Below, in pieces: positions 41,880-50,798 of a stretch of 64,000 nucleotides of DNA. This DNA comes from JACPFJ01 sp036504875 (lineage in GTDB: Bacteria; Desulfobacterota; Desulfuromonadia; Geobacterales; Pseudopelobacteraceae): assembly GCA_036504875.1 (NCBI GenBank), contig DASXUK010000040.1, forward strand, positions 1 through 64,000. Reading direction: 5' to 3'. The position numbers and the translations under genes were made by a program. Under the pieces are notes generated by a model, which had not been told where the DNA came from, ran no database searches, and saw nothing but the letters and a program-made list of their open reading frames with translations. The first letter of the stretch is position 1, and the number at the start of each line of letters is the position of its first letter.

Positions 41880-41981
41880 AAAAATATTTTCCTTTCCAGG
41901 TGATTTATAAAGCAAACAGATCTGTCAGTGTTTGGCTCCGGGCTTGACCGCGCATCCCAAAGAGGTTAAGCTGCACAACCT

Positions 41982-42615
41982 ATGTCGGGACGAATTTTCA
42001 GAACATTTAATATTGGCGATTTCACCATTATTCCAGATGGAGAACCTGCGCCTGATGCTGGCGGGATCCCACTGATCCTTGGGAGAAAAGGGGCATTTGG
42101 TTCTGGTGAACACGAAACTACTGCTTCCTGCCTGGAGTTGATGCCGATTATTCCCGGGATTAAAGGCTGCCGGGCGCTGGACCTTGGAACCGGGACCGGC
42201 ATTTTGGCTATTGCTGCTGCCCGCCTGGAGGCTGAGTCGGTCGTTGCACTTGATCTGCCTGGAGGCTGAGTCGGTCGTTGCACTTGATCTGGAATGGCCG
42301 GCAGCGCTGTCCTGCATGGAAAATGCTCGCTTGAACAACGTCGATGATCGGGTGCTAACCATCTGCAGCGAACTGTCCGCTATTGTTTCGCAGCCTTTTG
42401 ACCTGGTCATGGCTAATATCTATGCCGATATTCTTTTGCTGCTGGCTGAGCGACTGATTGAATTGACCTGTGCCGGCGGTCATCTCTTGCTGTCCGGTAT
42501 TCCACTTCAGGACAAATTTGACATCATCAGTCGCTATTCGTCACTAGGTTGCCGGGTAGCCGACAGTCGCATCGGCGAGGATTTTGCTACCTATCTAATG
42601 CAGAAAACTTCTTGA
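41982..42615 (+). pseudogene. PrmA-like methyltransferase gene split by a 34-bp tandem duplication
   Basis: The first half (GRKGAFGSGEHETTASCLE, LDLGTGTGILAIAAARL) and the second half (NIYADILLLLAERLIEL, HLLLSGI) are a ribosomal protein L11 methyltransferase-like SAM enzyme. They lie in different frames. The cause is visible: 42224-42257 is repeated exactly as 42258-42291, 34 bases. Removing one copy leaves 600 bases and one clean 199-residue frame. Even repaired, the protein would lack the usual N-terminal domain of PrmA. The duplication is either a real, possibly reversible, mutation or an assembly artefact. Confidence 0.85.
42224..42291 (+). repeat. Perfect 34-bp tandem duplication
   Basis: Two exact head-to-tail copies, 42224-42257 and 42258-42291, each beginning CCTGGAGGCTGAGTCGG, inside the PrmA-like gene. 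34 is not a multiple of 3, so it shifts the frame. Confidence 0.97.
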
Positions 42616-42931
42616 TTCCGCGGAAAATAACTCGCAGAGGCCCATGTTTCCTGATAAAAAAACCGAACAGCCGTTGATCGAATAGCGAGTTCACTCCTGT
42701 CTTTGTGCTGGTCATCTTCCTGAGAAGCATCTCTAATTAAGCGGACCAATAGTACCTTGAAATGAGAAAAAAACAAGATATTAGCAGGTCCTATTTGGCT
42801 TGCACTTTTGGCTTACACATGATGTTCAGAGGTGGTTGCTATTTTTTTTATTTTGGTATTTACTACATCAGTTAATGAGCTTATGAGTGTGCACGGCTTG
42901 ATTATACACAATAGCTAATGGCGGGGTAAGG
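42616..42931. other. Intergenic region upstream of kdsD
   Basis: 316 bases without a convincing gene. It is AT-rich towards the end and contains a TATACA hexamer at about 42904 that may be the -10 of the kdsD-lpt transcript. No hairpin or repeat of note. Confidence 0.35.
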
Positions 42932-43897
42932 ATGATACTGGAAGAGGCACGAAGGGTTATACGAACCGAGGCAGATGCGCTTTTGGCCATGATGGATCGC
43001 ATTGATTATTCTTTTGAGGCCGCGATTGATATGATCCTGGCCAGCAAAGGACGCGTTGTAGTAACAGGTATGGGCAAATCAGGGCTGGTCGGTCAAAAAA
43101 TTGCCTCTACCATGGCATCGACCGGAACTCCGGCATTTTTCCTTCATCCGGCCGAAGGAATTCACGGCGACCTCGGTATGATCATGACCGGCGATGTGGT
43201 TATTGCAATATCCAACAGCGGTGAGACGGAAGAGCTTCTGCGTATCCTGCCGGTTATCAAACGTCTTGGTGCCCACTTGGTGGCAATGAGCGGAAATGGA
43301 AGCTCCGCTCTGGCCCGTCTGAGCGACATATTTCTGGATGTTTCTGTAAAGGAAGAGGCCTGCCCGCTGGGATTAGCGCCGACTGCTTCTACCACCGCTA
43401 CCCTTGCCATGGGAGATGCCCTGGCTGTGGTACTACTGGTGAAGCGCGGTTTCCGGGCCGAAGATTTTGCCATCTTTCATCCTGGTGGATCATTAGGTAA
43501 GAAGCTGCTCCTGCGAGTTGCGGACCTGATGCATAGCGCTGAGGCAATTCCACTTGTTTCGGAAGATACGCTTATGAAAGACGCACTCTTCGTGATTACC
43601 GCCAAGGGGCTGGGTGTGACCGGTGTGACCTCTCCGGATGGGTCTTTACTGGGGGTTATCACGGACGGCGACCTACGGCGGGCTTTGGAAAAAGGCTACG
43701 ACATACTCGGTCGGCGCGCCTGCGAATTAATGCGGACCAATCCTAAGCGCATCCGGCACGACGAGCTGGCTGCTGCAGCGCTTCAGATCATGGAGCACCA
43801 CTCCATTACCTCTTTGTTCGTTTTCGCAGATGAAACTTCCGCATTGCCTTGTGGCATAATTCATCTCCACGATATCCTGCGGGCCGGTATCGCTTGA
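42932..43897 (+). CDS. kdsD: Arabinose-5-phosphate isomerase
   Basis: A 321-residue protein with an N-terminal SIS sugar isomerase domain (GRVVVTGMGKSGLVGQK near residue 40, ISNSGETEELL near 92) and two C-terminal CBS modules (from about 205). It converts ribulose 5-phosphate to arabinose 5-phosphate, the first step of KDO synthesis for LPS. It leads a run of kdsD, kdsC, lptC, lptA and lptB. The ATG follows GGGGTAAGG. Confidence 0.93.
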   Translation: MILEEARRVIRTEADALLAMMDRIDYSFEAAIDMILASKGRVVVTGMGKSGLVGQKIASTMASTGTPAFFLHPAEGIHGDLGMIMTGDVVIAISNSGETEELLRILPVIKRLGAHLVAMSGNGSSALARLSDIFLDVSVKEEACPLGLAPTASTTATLAMGDALAVVLLVKRGFRAEDFAIFHPGGSLGKKLLLRVADLMHSAEAIPLVSEDTLMKDALFVITAKGLGVTGVTSPDGSLLGVITDGDLRRALEKGYDILGRRACELMRTNPKRIRHDELAAAALQIMEHHSITSLFVFADETSALPCGIIHLHDILRAGIA

Positions 43898-43944
43898 TAC
43901 GGCACTTACTGCCTTAACAAACATCCACTTCAAGGTGCTGTTAA

Positions 43945-44460
43945 ATGAAAGATAAGCTTGAAAATATCCGCTTGTTACTGCTTGATGTTGACGGCGTTTT
44001 AACCGATGGCGGGATAATCTATGACGGCAACGGCCTGGAAACCAAGTGCTTTAACGTTAGAGACGGTCACGGCATAAAGATGCTCCAGCGTCACGGTCTT
44101 GAGGTGGGCATTATTACAGGCCGCACCTCGATTGTTGTGGATATTCGCGCCAAGGAACTTGGCATTGAGCTGGTTTACCAGGGAGCCCTCAAAAAACTTG
44201 AGTGTTATAATGAAATAAAGGCCAAGAGAGGGCTGGTGGACAGTCAGATAGCCTATATGGGCGATGATGTTATCGATGTACCGGTTCTGCGCCGCGTCGG
44301 GTTCGCCGCTGTTCCTGTTGACTGCTTGGCGGAGGTGCGGGCAATCGCGCATTATGTTACATCTGCCGGCGGCGGCAAGGGGGCGGTTCGGGAAGTGTGC
44401 GATCTGATCCTGAAAGCGCGTGGTTTCTGGGACGAGATAGCTACTCGTTATGAATTATAG
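43945..44460 (+). CDS. kdsC: 3-deoxy-manno-octulosonate-8-phosphatase
   Basis: A 171-residue HAD phosphatase with LLLLDVDGVLTDGG (nucleophile Asp), IITGRTS and YMGDDVIDVPV. It is the usual size of KdsC. It removes the phosphate from KDO-8-P. It follows kdsD by 47 bases and precedes the lpt genes, so KDO supply and LPS export are made together. Confidence 0.95.
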   Translation: MKDKLENIRLLLLDVDGVLTDGGIIYDGNGLETKCFNVRDGHGIKMLQRHGLEVGIITGRTSIVVDIRAKELGIELVYQGALKKLECYNEIKAKRGLVDSQIAYMGDDVIDVPVLRRVGFAAVPVDCLAEVRAIAHYVTSAGGGKGAVREVCDLILKARGFWDEIATRYEL

Positions 44461-44548
44461 ACTCCACATTCAATCTTTGTGCCAAAAAGATGTTTAGTAT
44501 ACCTTTTGCTGGACAGCCCCCTATCCCAATGCTATAGTTAGCTCCTGT

Positions 44549-45124
44549 ATGGTCTCGTCGGGTAAAATCAAGCTATTGTTAGCAGTCCTTGTCACAACCG
44601 CCATTGTTGGAATTGTGGCAGTAATCACCATGAAAGGCTCACAGCGGGCCCCAATGGCATCGGTTCAAGTACAACTTCCCCAGAATATAGATTTGGCCTT
44701 GCATAATGCCCGTTTCTCAGAGATGCGCAACGGATCAAAGGTTTGGGAGCTGGTTGCCAAACGGGCCGAGTACGATAAAAGTGGCGAAATGGTTTTTCTT
44801 TCGGATATTCGCATGGACTTCGTCAAATCAGCTTCTAATGACGCCATCACCGTAACGGCTGCACAGGGTGATTATTCAAGTAAAAGCAACAATATAACGC
44901 TGCGGGGTGCGGTACACGTTACTACCGGGGCAGGGGCCAGCTTCGAAACAGAATCGATAAATTATCTGGCTGCCAAAGCACAGCTTAGAACCGCTGATAT
45001 GGTTAATTTTCGACACCAACGCCTGACAATGACCGCCCAGGGCATGGAGCTGAATGTAAAAGATCAAAAGGCCCGTTTTTATAAAGCGATAAATGCGGCC
45101 GTTTCTGGTTTTAAAAGTGAGTGA
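44549..45124 (+). CDS. lptC: LPS export bridge protein LptC
   Basis: A 191-residue protein with one N-terminal membrane span (about 8-28) and a periplasmic beta-jellyroll typical of LptC (FSEMRNGSKVWELVAKRAEY, VTAAQGDYSSKSNNITLRG). It links the LptB2FG pump to the LptA bridge. The ATG at 44549 lacks a strong ribosome site. It is 20 bases from lptA. Confidence 0.85.
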   Translation: MVSSGKIKLLLAVLVTTAIVGIVAVITMKGSQRAPMASVQVQLPQNIDLALHNARFSEMRNGSKVWELVAKRAEYDKSGEMVFLSDIRMDFVKSASNDAITVTAAQGDYSSKSNNITLRGAVHVTTGAGASFETESINYLAAKAQLRTADMVNFRHQRLTMTAQGMELNVKDQKARFYKAINAAVSGFKSE

Positions 45125-45144
45125 TCTGATAAAAACTGGTCCGA

Positions 45145-45672
45145 ATGAAACAGAATAAACGGATAAACATCATGAGACTTTTTCTACAGCTTGTTCTTCT
45201 GGTTTCGGTTGCCAGCTTTTTTGCCTCATCGGCACAGGCCGGTAGTCCTGTTCGAAAGGATCGTTCCAGTCAGCCGATTACAATCAAATCTAATGAACTC
45301 TCTGCCGACAATAAGGGTAAAACAGCCCTTTTTGCCGGCAAGGTTGTTGCCAAACAAAGTGATATCACTATCTACTCTGATAAACTGACTGTTAACTATG
45401 CTGATGAAAAAAACGATGTGGAGAAGATCGAGGCCGTTGGTAATGTCCGCATCGTTCAGGAAAACAGAATAGCCACCGCGGGTCATGCAATCTACGACAG
45501 CAAACTGGGACGCATTACCCTTACCGGGAATCCCAAGGTCACTGAAGGGGCGGCAAATACCATCTCAGGCAGCACCATCATCTACTACCTTGATGAGGAA
45601 CGCAGCGAGGTCAGGAGTGAGGGCAAAGATCGTGTTGTGACCACAATTCAGCCGCGTGCCAGGAAAAAGTAA
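45145..45672 (+). CDS. lptA: LPS transport periplasmic protein LptA
   Basis: A 175-residue OstA/LptA-type protein with a signal peptide (cleavage near residue 32, after SAQA) and repeating beta-strands of the jellyroll (ITIKSNELSADNKGKTALF, AVGNVRIVQENRIA, AIYDSKLGRITLTGNP). It carries LPS across the periplasm. A downstream ATG at 45172 is an alternative start. Its stop codon overlaps the lptB start by one base. Confidence 0.9.
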   Translation: MKQNKRINIMRLFLQLVLLVSVASFFASSAQAGSPVRKDRSSQPITIKSNELSADNKGKTALFAGKVVAKQSDITIYSDKLTVNYADEKNDVEKIEAVGNVRIVQENRIATAGHAIYDSKLGRITLTGNPKVTEGAANTISGSTIIYYLDEERSEVRSEGKDRVVTTIQPRARKK

Positions 45673-46412
45673 TGCTGGTTCACACTGAAAAACTTAAGCT
45701 TTGGACACGGGGGTTAAAAAAGAGCTATTCCGGGCGCCATGTGGTCAGAGGGGTTGATCTTTCAATTGAGGCGGGCCGGGTTGTAGGTCTTTTGGGACCT
45801 AACGGCGCAGGTAAAACTACTACATTTTATATGGTGGTAGGGCTAGCCCAGCCGGATGCCGGCCAGGTTTTTATCGGCGATGAAGAAATTACCTTTCTGC
45901 CGATGTACCAGCGGGCGAGGCGCGGCATCAGCTATCTTCCTCAGGAAGCTTCTGTATTTCGTAAGCTCTCCGTGGCTGATAACCTGCTGGCGATCCTGGA
46001 GACGGTAGAGCCAAGCAAGGAGATTCGACTGCAGCGCATGGAAGAACTCCTTGAGGATTTTGGAATCACACACATAGCTAACGCGAAGGGTTTTGCCCTT
46101 TCCGGTGGAGAACGCCGCCGGGTCGAAATCGCCAGGGCACTGATCACCAATCCAGATTTCATGCTTCTGGATGAACCCTTTGCCGGAATCGACCCGATCG
46201 CCGTTGCTGATATACAGAACCTGATTGTATCGCTCAAACAGCGAAATATTGGCATTCTTATCTCCGACCACAATGTACGTGAAACTTTGGGAGTCTGTGA
46301 TGAAGCCTATATACTTAGTGCCGGAGAAGTACTTGAATTCGGCTCACCCGAGGAGATAATCTCCAGTGCCAAGGCCAGGGAGATTTACCTGGGGGAAGAT
46401 TTTCGCCTCTGA
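45672..46412 (+). CDS. lptB: LPS export ATPase LptB
   Basis: A 246-residue ABC ATPase with GLLGPNGAGKTTTFYM (Walker A), the LSGGERRRVEIARAL signature and LLDEPFAGIDP (Walker B). The residues FAGIDPIAV are characteristic of LptB. It drives the LptF/LptG permease encoded 8 kb upstream on the other strand. It sits just before rpoN, a neighbourhood common in proteobacteria. Confidence 0.95.
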   Translation: MLVHTEKLKLWTRGLKKSYSGRHVVRGVDLSIEAGRVVGLLGPNGAGKTTTFYMVVGLAQPDAGQVFIGDEEITFLPMYQRARRGISYLPQEASVFRKLSVADNLLAILETVEPSKEIRLQRMEELLEDFGITHIANAKGFALSGGERRRVEIARALITNPDFMLLDEPFAGIDPIAVADIQNLIVSLKQRNIGILISDHNVRETLGVCDEAYILSAGEVLEFGSPEEIISSAKAREIYLGEDFRL

Positions 46413-46453
46413 TTTTGTGATCATGCATATAATTCTGTTCAAGTAGGAAAAAG

Positions 46454-47890
46454 ATGGCAATGGAGATGCGCCAACAACTGAAGATGTCGCAGCAACTGGT
46501 GATGACCCCCCAATTGCAGCAGGCCATCAAGCTGCTCCAGCTGACCCGCTTGGAGCTGCAGGATGTGGTGCGTCAGGAGCTGGAAGAAAACCCGCTTTTA
46601 GAAGAGACGGCCGAGACCGAGGATATTCGCGAGCCTGACCAGCTTGAGGCGGCTGAGAAAGAGGCTGAACCTAATCAGGAGGAAGTGTTTCACGAGGTTG
46701 AAGCGGGCGCTGATACTTTGCGTGACTGGGACAGTTACCTGGATGGTTATAACTACAGCTCAGGAGAACAGTACAGCGGTGAGGATGAACATCCTTCTTT
46801 CGAGAATCTGCTGACCCGTAAAGGCACCCTGATCGACCATCTGCTCTGGCAACTCCACATGGGGCATTTTACTGATACAGAGGTCGGTATCGGTGAGGAG
46901 ATTATCGGGAATATTGACGAGGAAGGATATCTGCGAACCTCCCTTGAGGAAGTTGCCACAAATTGTTCCATTGCTGAAGAAGATGTTTTGCCTGTCCTGA
47001 AGCGAATCCAGGAGTTTGATCCAACTGGAGTGGGCGCCCGCGATCTGCGTGAATGTCTGCTGATCCAAGCTCATTTTATGGGGATGCAGGGGAGCGTAGT
47101 AGAGAGAATTCTGTTACACAAAATTCATGACCTGGAGACTCGTAAGTATAAGCAGATCGCCAGGGATTTAAAGGTCGATATTAATCAGGTCCTGATGGCA
47201 GCCAAGATCATCGGCGAATTCGACCCTCGGCCGGGCAGGATCTATAGCACGGAGGATGTCCATTACATCTCTCCGGACATCTTCATCTACAAGATCGGCG
47301 ACGATTTTATTGTCATGTTGAACGAAGAGGGATTGCCTAACCTGAAGATAAGCCCCTATTACCTGGATGCACGCAGCAGCGGTTCAATGGATAACCGTGC
47401 AGAAGACTACATCAGTGAAAAAATCCGCTCGGCGCAATGGTTGATCAAGAGCATCCAGCAACGCCAGAGAACTATATACAAGGTGGCCAAGAGTATTGTC
47501 AAATTTCAGCGGGATTTTCTGGATACCGGCGTCGAGCAACTGCGGCCTCTGGTTCTTCGGGATGTAGCTGATGACATCGGCATGCACGAGTCTACCATCA
47601 GCCGGGTTACCACCAACAAGTACATGCAAACCCCACAGGGTCTGTTTGAGCTCAAATACTTTTTTAATAGCGGGTTGTCTACCAGTGAAGGCGATTTTGT
47701 TTCTTCAGAGAGCGTCAAAAACCGGATAAAAGATATCATTGACAAGGAGGACCCGCGACGGCCGCTCTCAGACCAGAAAATCGCGGAGATGCTCTCGGGA
47801 GAGACTGTTAATATCGCCCGTCGCACCGTTACTAAATATCGGGAGCTACTGCGGATCGGTTCGTCATCGGAACGAAAACGACATTTTTAG
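46454..47890 (+). CDS. rpoN: RNA polymerase sigma-54 factor
   Basis: A 478-residue sigma-54. The Gln/Leu-rich activator-binding region I (residues 1-50, QQLKMSQQLVMTPQLQQAI) is followed by an acidic region II, the core-binding domain, an HTH that recognises the -12 element, and the RpoN box RRTVTKYREL near the C-terminus. It directs transcription from -24/-12 promoters and needs NtrC-type activators, two of which are in this window. AGGA precedes the ATG. Confidence 0.97.
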   Translation: MAMEMRQQLKMSQQLVMTPQLQQAIKLLQLTRLELQDVVRQELEENPLLEETAETEDIREPDQLEAAEKEAEPNQEEVFHEVEAGADTLRDWDSYLDGYNYSSGEQYSGEDEHPSFENLLTRKGTLIDHLLWQLHMGHFTDTEVGIGEEIIGNIDEEGYLRTSLEEVATNCSIAEEDVLPVLKRIQEFDPTGVGARDLRECLLIQAHFMGMQGSVVERILLHKIHDLETRKYKQIARDLKVDINQVLMAAKIIGEFDPRPGRIYSTEDVHYISPDIFIYKIGDDFIVMLNEEGLPNLKISPYYLDARSSGSMDNRAEDYISEKIRSAQWLIKSIQQRQRTIYKVAKSIVKFQRDFLDTGVEQLRPLVLRDVADDIGMHESTISRVTTNKYMQTPQGLFELKYFFNSGLSTSEGDFVSSESVKNRIKDIIDKEDPRRPLSDQKIAEMLSGETVNIARRTVTKYRELLRIGSSSERKRHF

Positions 47891-47930
47891 GCCTCATTTT
47901 TTTGGGGTACACCACACGAGGAGGAAGTTT

Positions 47931-48479
47931 ATGCAGGTAATGACAACGTTCAGACACATGGAGCAAAGTGACGCCCTTAAGACATACGCTGAGGAAAAAC
48001 TTGAGAGGGTGGCTAAATATATTGATGAGCCGGTCAGCGCCCAAGTCTATTTTACAGTTGAAAAAAAGATCCGTCACATTGTCGAGATAGTCATAAACGC
48101 CAAAGGCGTCAATACCAAGGCTTCCGAGTCGACCAACGACATGTATGCTGCTGTGGATGCGGTAATAGACAAGATCGAGCGTCAGCTCAAGCGTTACAAG
48201 GAGAAAATCAAGGCCCATAAGCCTAATGGCGAGGAACGCGGACGCCAGATTTCCACCAAGATCTTTCAGGCTGAAAGCCTTGAAACTGATGTCGAGCCGG
48301 TGATCATCAGGACCAAAACAGAAACAATTAAACCGATGTCTGTTGATGAAGCTGTCATGCAGATGGATCTGCTCCATAAGGATTTCATTGTTTTTACTGA
48401 TTCTGTCAGCAGCGAAATCAATGTTCTTTATCGCAGAAAAGACGGCAACTACGGGCTGATCGAGCCACAACGCAGTTAA
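47931..48479 (+). CDS. hpf: Ribosome hibernation promoting factor, long form
   Basis: A 182-residue long HPF: an N-terminal S30AE domain (1-100) and a C-terminal dimerisation domain (about 125-180, KPMSVDEAVMQMDLLHKDF). It dimerises stationary-phase ribosomes. The ATG at 47931 follows an AGGAGG; an ORF start at 47739 would overlap rpoN in another frame and is not real. Location right after rpoN is the classic order. Confidence 0.95.
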   Translation: MQVMTTFRHMEQSDALKTYAEEKLERVAKYIDEPVSAQVYFTVEKKIRHIVEIVINAKGVNTKASESTNDMYAAVDAVIDKIERQLKRYKEKIKAHKPNGEERGRQISTKIFQAESLETDVEPVIIRTKTETIKPMSVDEAVMQMDLLHKDFIVFTDSVSSEINVLYRRKDGNYGLIEPQRS

Positions 48480-48498
48480 TTCAGCTAGGGCGGGATTT

Positions 48499-49458
48499 GT
48501 GGAAGGAATCAGTCTTTCTATACGGGATCTTTTGGATGATATGGAGTATGGCCTTGGTTTTGCCTTGCTAGCTGGCGGAGGCGGACTGGGCAATACGGTC
48601 TTCAGCGCACGCATTCAAAAACCAGGTTTGGCCCTGGCCGGATATACCGAGCACCTGCATCCCGACCGGATTCAGGTGCTCGGCAACACCGAGATATCTT
48701 ACCTCAGCCAAATTGATGACCGCTTGGCATTGGAAAGCATCCGGACCCTTTGTACCTTTCCCATCTCTTGCTTTATCATCACAAAAAATCTTGTTCCGCC
48801 GCAATTTTTTCTGGATGTGGCGGAAACTGCAAATATTCCTGTTCTTAGTACCCACCATCAGTCATCCACCTTTATATCGCTGATTACCAAATTTCTTGAG
48901 GAACGACTGCTTCCGATTACTCATCTACACGGCGTTCTGATGGATGTCCTGGGAGTTGGAATCCTGATCACCGGCAAGAGCGGCATTGGCAAGAGTGAAT
49001 GCGCCCTGGATCTCGTCATCCGTGGACATCGGCTGGTGGCTGATGACATGATTTTTATAAAAAAGAAGATGCCAGCGGCGCTGGTTGGGCAATCCGAAGA
49101 AGCCATTCAGCACCTGATGGAGATCCGTGGCTTGGGGATCATCAATATCAAAGACCTGTACGGGGTATCTTCGATCCGGGAAAAAAAGATTATCGATATG
49201 ACGCTTGAGCTGGTTGAATGGGATCCTGAGCAGGAGTATGATCGCCTGGGGGTGGATGATCGCAGGACCTCCATACTGGGGGTTGATATCCCCCACATTA
49301 TTATTCCGGTTCGTCCTGGGCGTAACCTTGGTTCGATTATCGAGGTGGCTGCCCGTAACTTCCTCCTGAAAGGCATGGGCTACCATTCAGCCCGTGATTT
49401 CCAGGAACGACTGCTCTCTCGCATGGAGCCTCGTCCCCTGGGAAATGAGGTGGAATAG
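48499..49458 (+). CDS. hprK: HPr kinase/phosphorylase
   Basis: A 319-residue HprK/P: an N-terminal domain (1-130) and a C-terminal kinase domain with GKSGIGKSECAL (Walker A, near 158) and the HPrK signature around RGLGIINIKDLYG. It phosphorylates HPr on Ser46, using ATP or pyrophosphate, and reverses the reaction. The GTG start at 48499 follows a GGG-rich site. It is separated from rapZ by 3 bases, making a tight regulatory cluster. Confidence 0.93.
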   Translation: MEGISLSIRDLLDDMEYGLGFALLAGGGGLGNTVFSARIQKPGLALAGYTEHLHPDRIQVLGNTEISYLSQIDDRLALESIRTLCTFPISCFIITKNLVPPQFFLDVAETANIPVLSTHHQSSTFISLITKFLEERLLPITHLHGVLMDVLGVGILITGKSGIGKSECALDLVIRGHRLVADDMIFIKKKMPAALVGQSEEAIQHLMEIRGLGIINIKDLYGVSSIREKKIIDMTLELVEWDPEQEYDRLGVDDRRTSILGVDIPHIIIPVRPGRNLGSIIEVAARNFLLKGMGYHSARDFQERLLSRMEPRPLGNEVE

Positions 49459-49461
49459 GGC

Positions 49462-50325
49462 ATGCGTATAATTGTTATCACTGGTATGTCCGGTTCAGGT
49501 AAATCTACTGCGGTCAGGGCTCTGGAGGATGAGGGTTTTTATTGCATTGATAATCTGCCGGTGCGGTTGTTCAAGCGTTTTGTCGACCTGATCCATAAAT
49601 CTGGTGAGGCATTCAAAGGGATAGTGCTGGTGGCTGATATCCGGGGGCGCGAGTTTTTTAAAGGCTATGAGAGCGCTTTTCAGAAAATCCGCGCGGCCGG
49701 TCATAGTATCGAGATCTTTTTTTTTGATGCATCCGATGAAACCCTGGTGCGACGCTTTTCCGAAACCCGCCGTCGTCATCCGGTCGATGGTAATTTTACA
49801 GTACCTGAAGGTATCAAGATCGAGCGGGAGCGCCTGGCCGGATTGCGTCAGATGTCGACCCGGATCATTGATAGCTCGGAGTGTAATGTCCACCAGCTAA
49901 AGGGTAATATTCTGCGCATCGTCAGGGGCGAGGAGGGCAACAGCCCGTTTACTGTGGAGGTGCAATCATTCGGTTTCCGCTACGGTATTCCTATGGAATC
50001 CAGCGTGGTCATGGATGTGCGCTTTCTTCCCAATCCACATTTTATACCTGAACTCAAGCCTTTTTCAGGGCTGGATCAAAAAGTATGCGCCTACATCATG
50101 GGACGTCCGGAAACGACAACTTTTCTGGATAGCTTTTTCTCGTTAGTTGACATGCTTCTGCCTGCTTACCAGAAAGAAGGCAAATCATACCTGACGATTT
50201 CCATCGGCTGCACCGGGGGGAGGCATCGTTCGGTCGCCCTGGCTGAGGCAACTGCCAAACATCTGCAAGCGCTGACATCAACAGTAAGAATAACACATCG
50301 TGATATTGAAAAGGGACAGCAATGA
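49462..50325 (+). CDS. rapZ: RNase adapter RapZ
   Basis: A 287-residue P-loop protein with GMSGSGKSTAVRAL (8-21), the RRRHPVDG block and a C-terminal domain (ISIGCTGGRHRSVALAE near residue 250). In E. coli RapZ binds small RNAs and guides RNase E to control glucosamine-6-phosphate synthase. In other bacteria the name is YvcJ and the role is less clear. Its stop overlaps the EIIA start by 4 bases. Confidence 0.93.
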   Translation: MRIIVITGMSGSGKSTAVRALEDEGFYCIDNLPVRLFKRFVDLIHKSGEAFKGIVLVADIRGREFFKGYESAFQKIRAAGHSIEIFFFDASDETLVRRFSETRRRHPVDGNFTVPEGIKIERERLAGLRQMSTRIIDSSECNVHQLKGNILRIVRGEEGNSPFTVEVQSFGFRYGIPMESSVVMDVRFLPNPHFIPELKPFSGLDQKVCAYIMGRPETTTFLDSFFSLVDMLLPAYQKEGKSYLTISIGCTGGRHRSVALAEATAKHLQALTSTVRITHRDIEKGQQ

Positions 50326-50714
50326 CAGGACTGGTTCTTGTAACACATGCAGGTTTGGCTGGCGCGCTTTTGCGATCGGCCGAAATGATTGTCGGGGATA
50401 TCGAATCCTGTGAGCAGGTAGAAGTGGCATCGGGTGAACGGGCTGACGAGATCATGGCTCGCGTGGTTGCAGCTGTTGAAAAAGTGAGTGCGTCAGGTGC
50501 GATTATAATGACTGATCTTTTCGGGGGCACCCCTTCCAATATGGCCATGTCTTTTTTAAAAGATGGCCAAGTCGAGGTTCTGACTGGAGTAAACCTGCCG
50601 ATGATGATTGAATTTTGCTCAAAACGCGATCAAATGGGGGTCACAGAGCTTGCTTCCCAACTAGGTAAAGCTGGCCGCGAGGGGATTATTATTGCTGGTG
50701 AATTCCTCAGATAA
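50322..50714 (+). CDS. PTS mannose-family EIIA domain protein
   Basis: A 130-residue stand-alone EIIA of the mannose type. The phosphorylated His is His9 in VTHAGLAGALL, and TDLFGGTPSNMA lies near residue 68. It should accept phosphate from HPr. No EIIB, EIIC or EIID gene is seen, so it probably has a regulatory rather than transport role, as in other Geobacter-type PTS systems. A terminator follows at 50741. Confidence 0.9.
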   Translation: MTGLVLVTHAGLAGALLRSAEMIVGDIESCEQVEVASGERADEIMARVVAAVEKVSASGAIIMTDLFGGTPSNMAMSFLKDGQVEVLTGVNLPMMIEFCSKRDQMGVTELASQLGKAGREGIIIAGEFLR

Positions 50715-50740
50715 CAGCTGAGCGACAAGTTCAACCGGCT

Positions 50741-50779
50741 GGGCGAGGCGAGGATTTTCCTGCTTCGCCCTCTTTATTT
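50741..50779 (+). terminator. Terminator after the EIIA gene
   Basis: A 9-bp stem (GGGCGAGGC with GCTTCGCCC, one G-T pair) and a 12-base loop, followed by TCTTTATTT. Confidence 0.65.
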
Positions 50780-50798
50780 GGAGTGAGGGGATAACTGA

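Noticed and set aside
47832..48614. 260-residue minus-strand open frame over hpf
   Set aside because: Antisense shadow of hpf and the hprK start; no domain or ribosome site.
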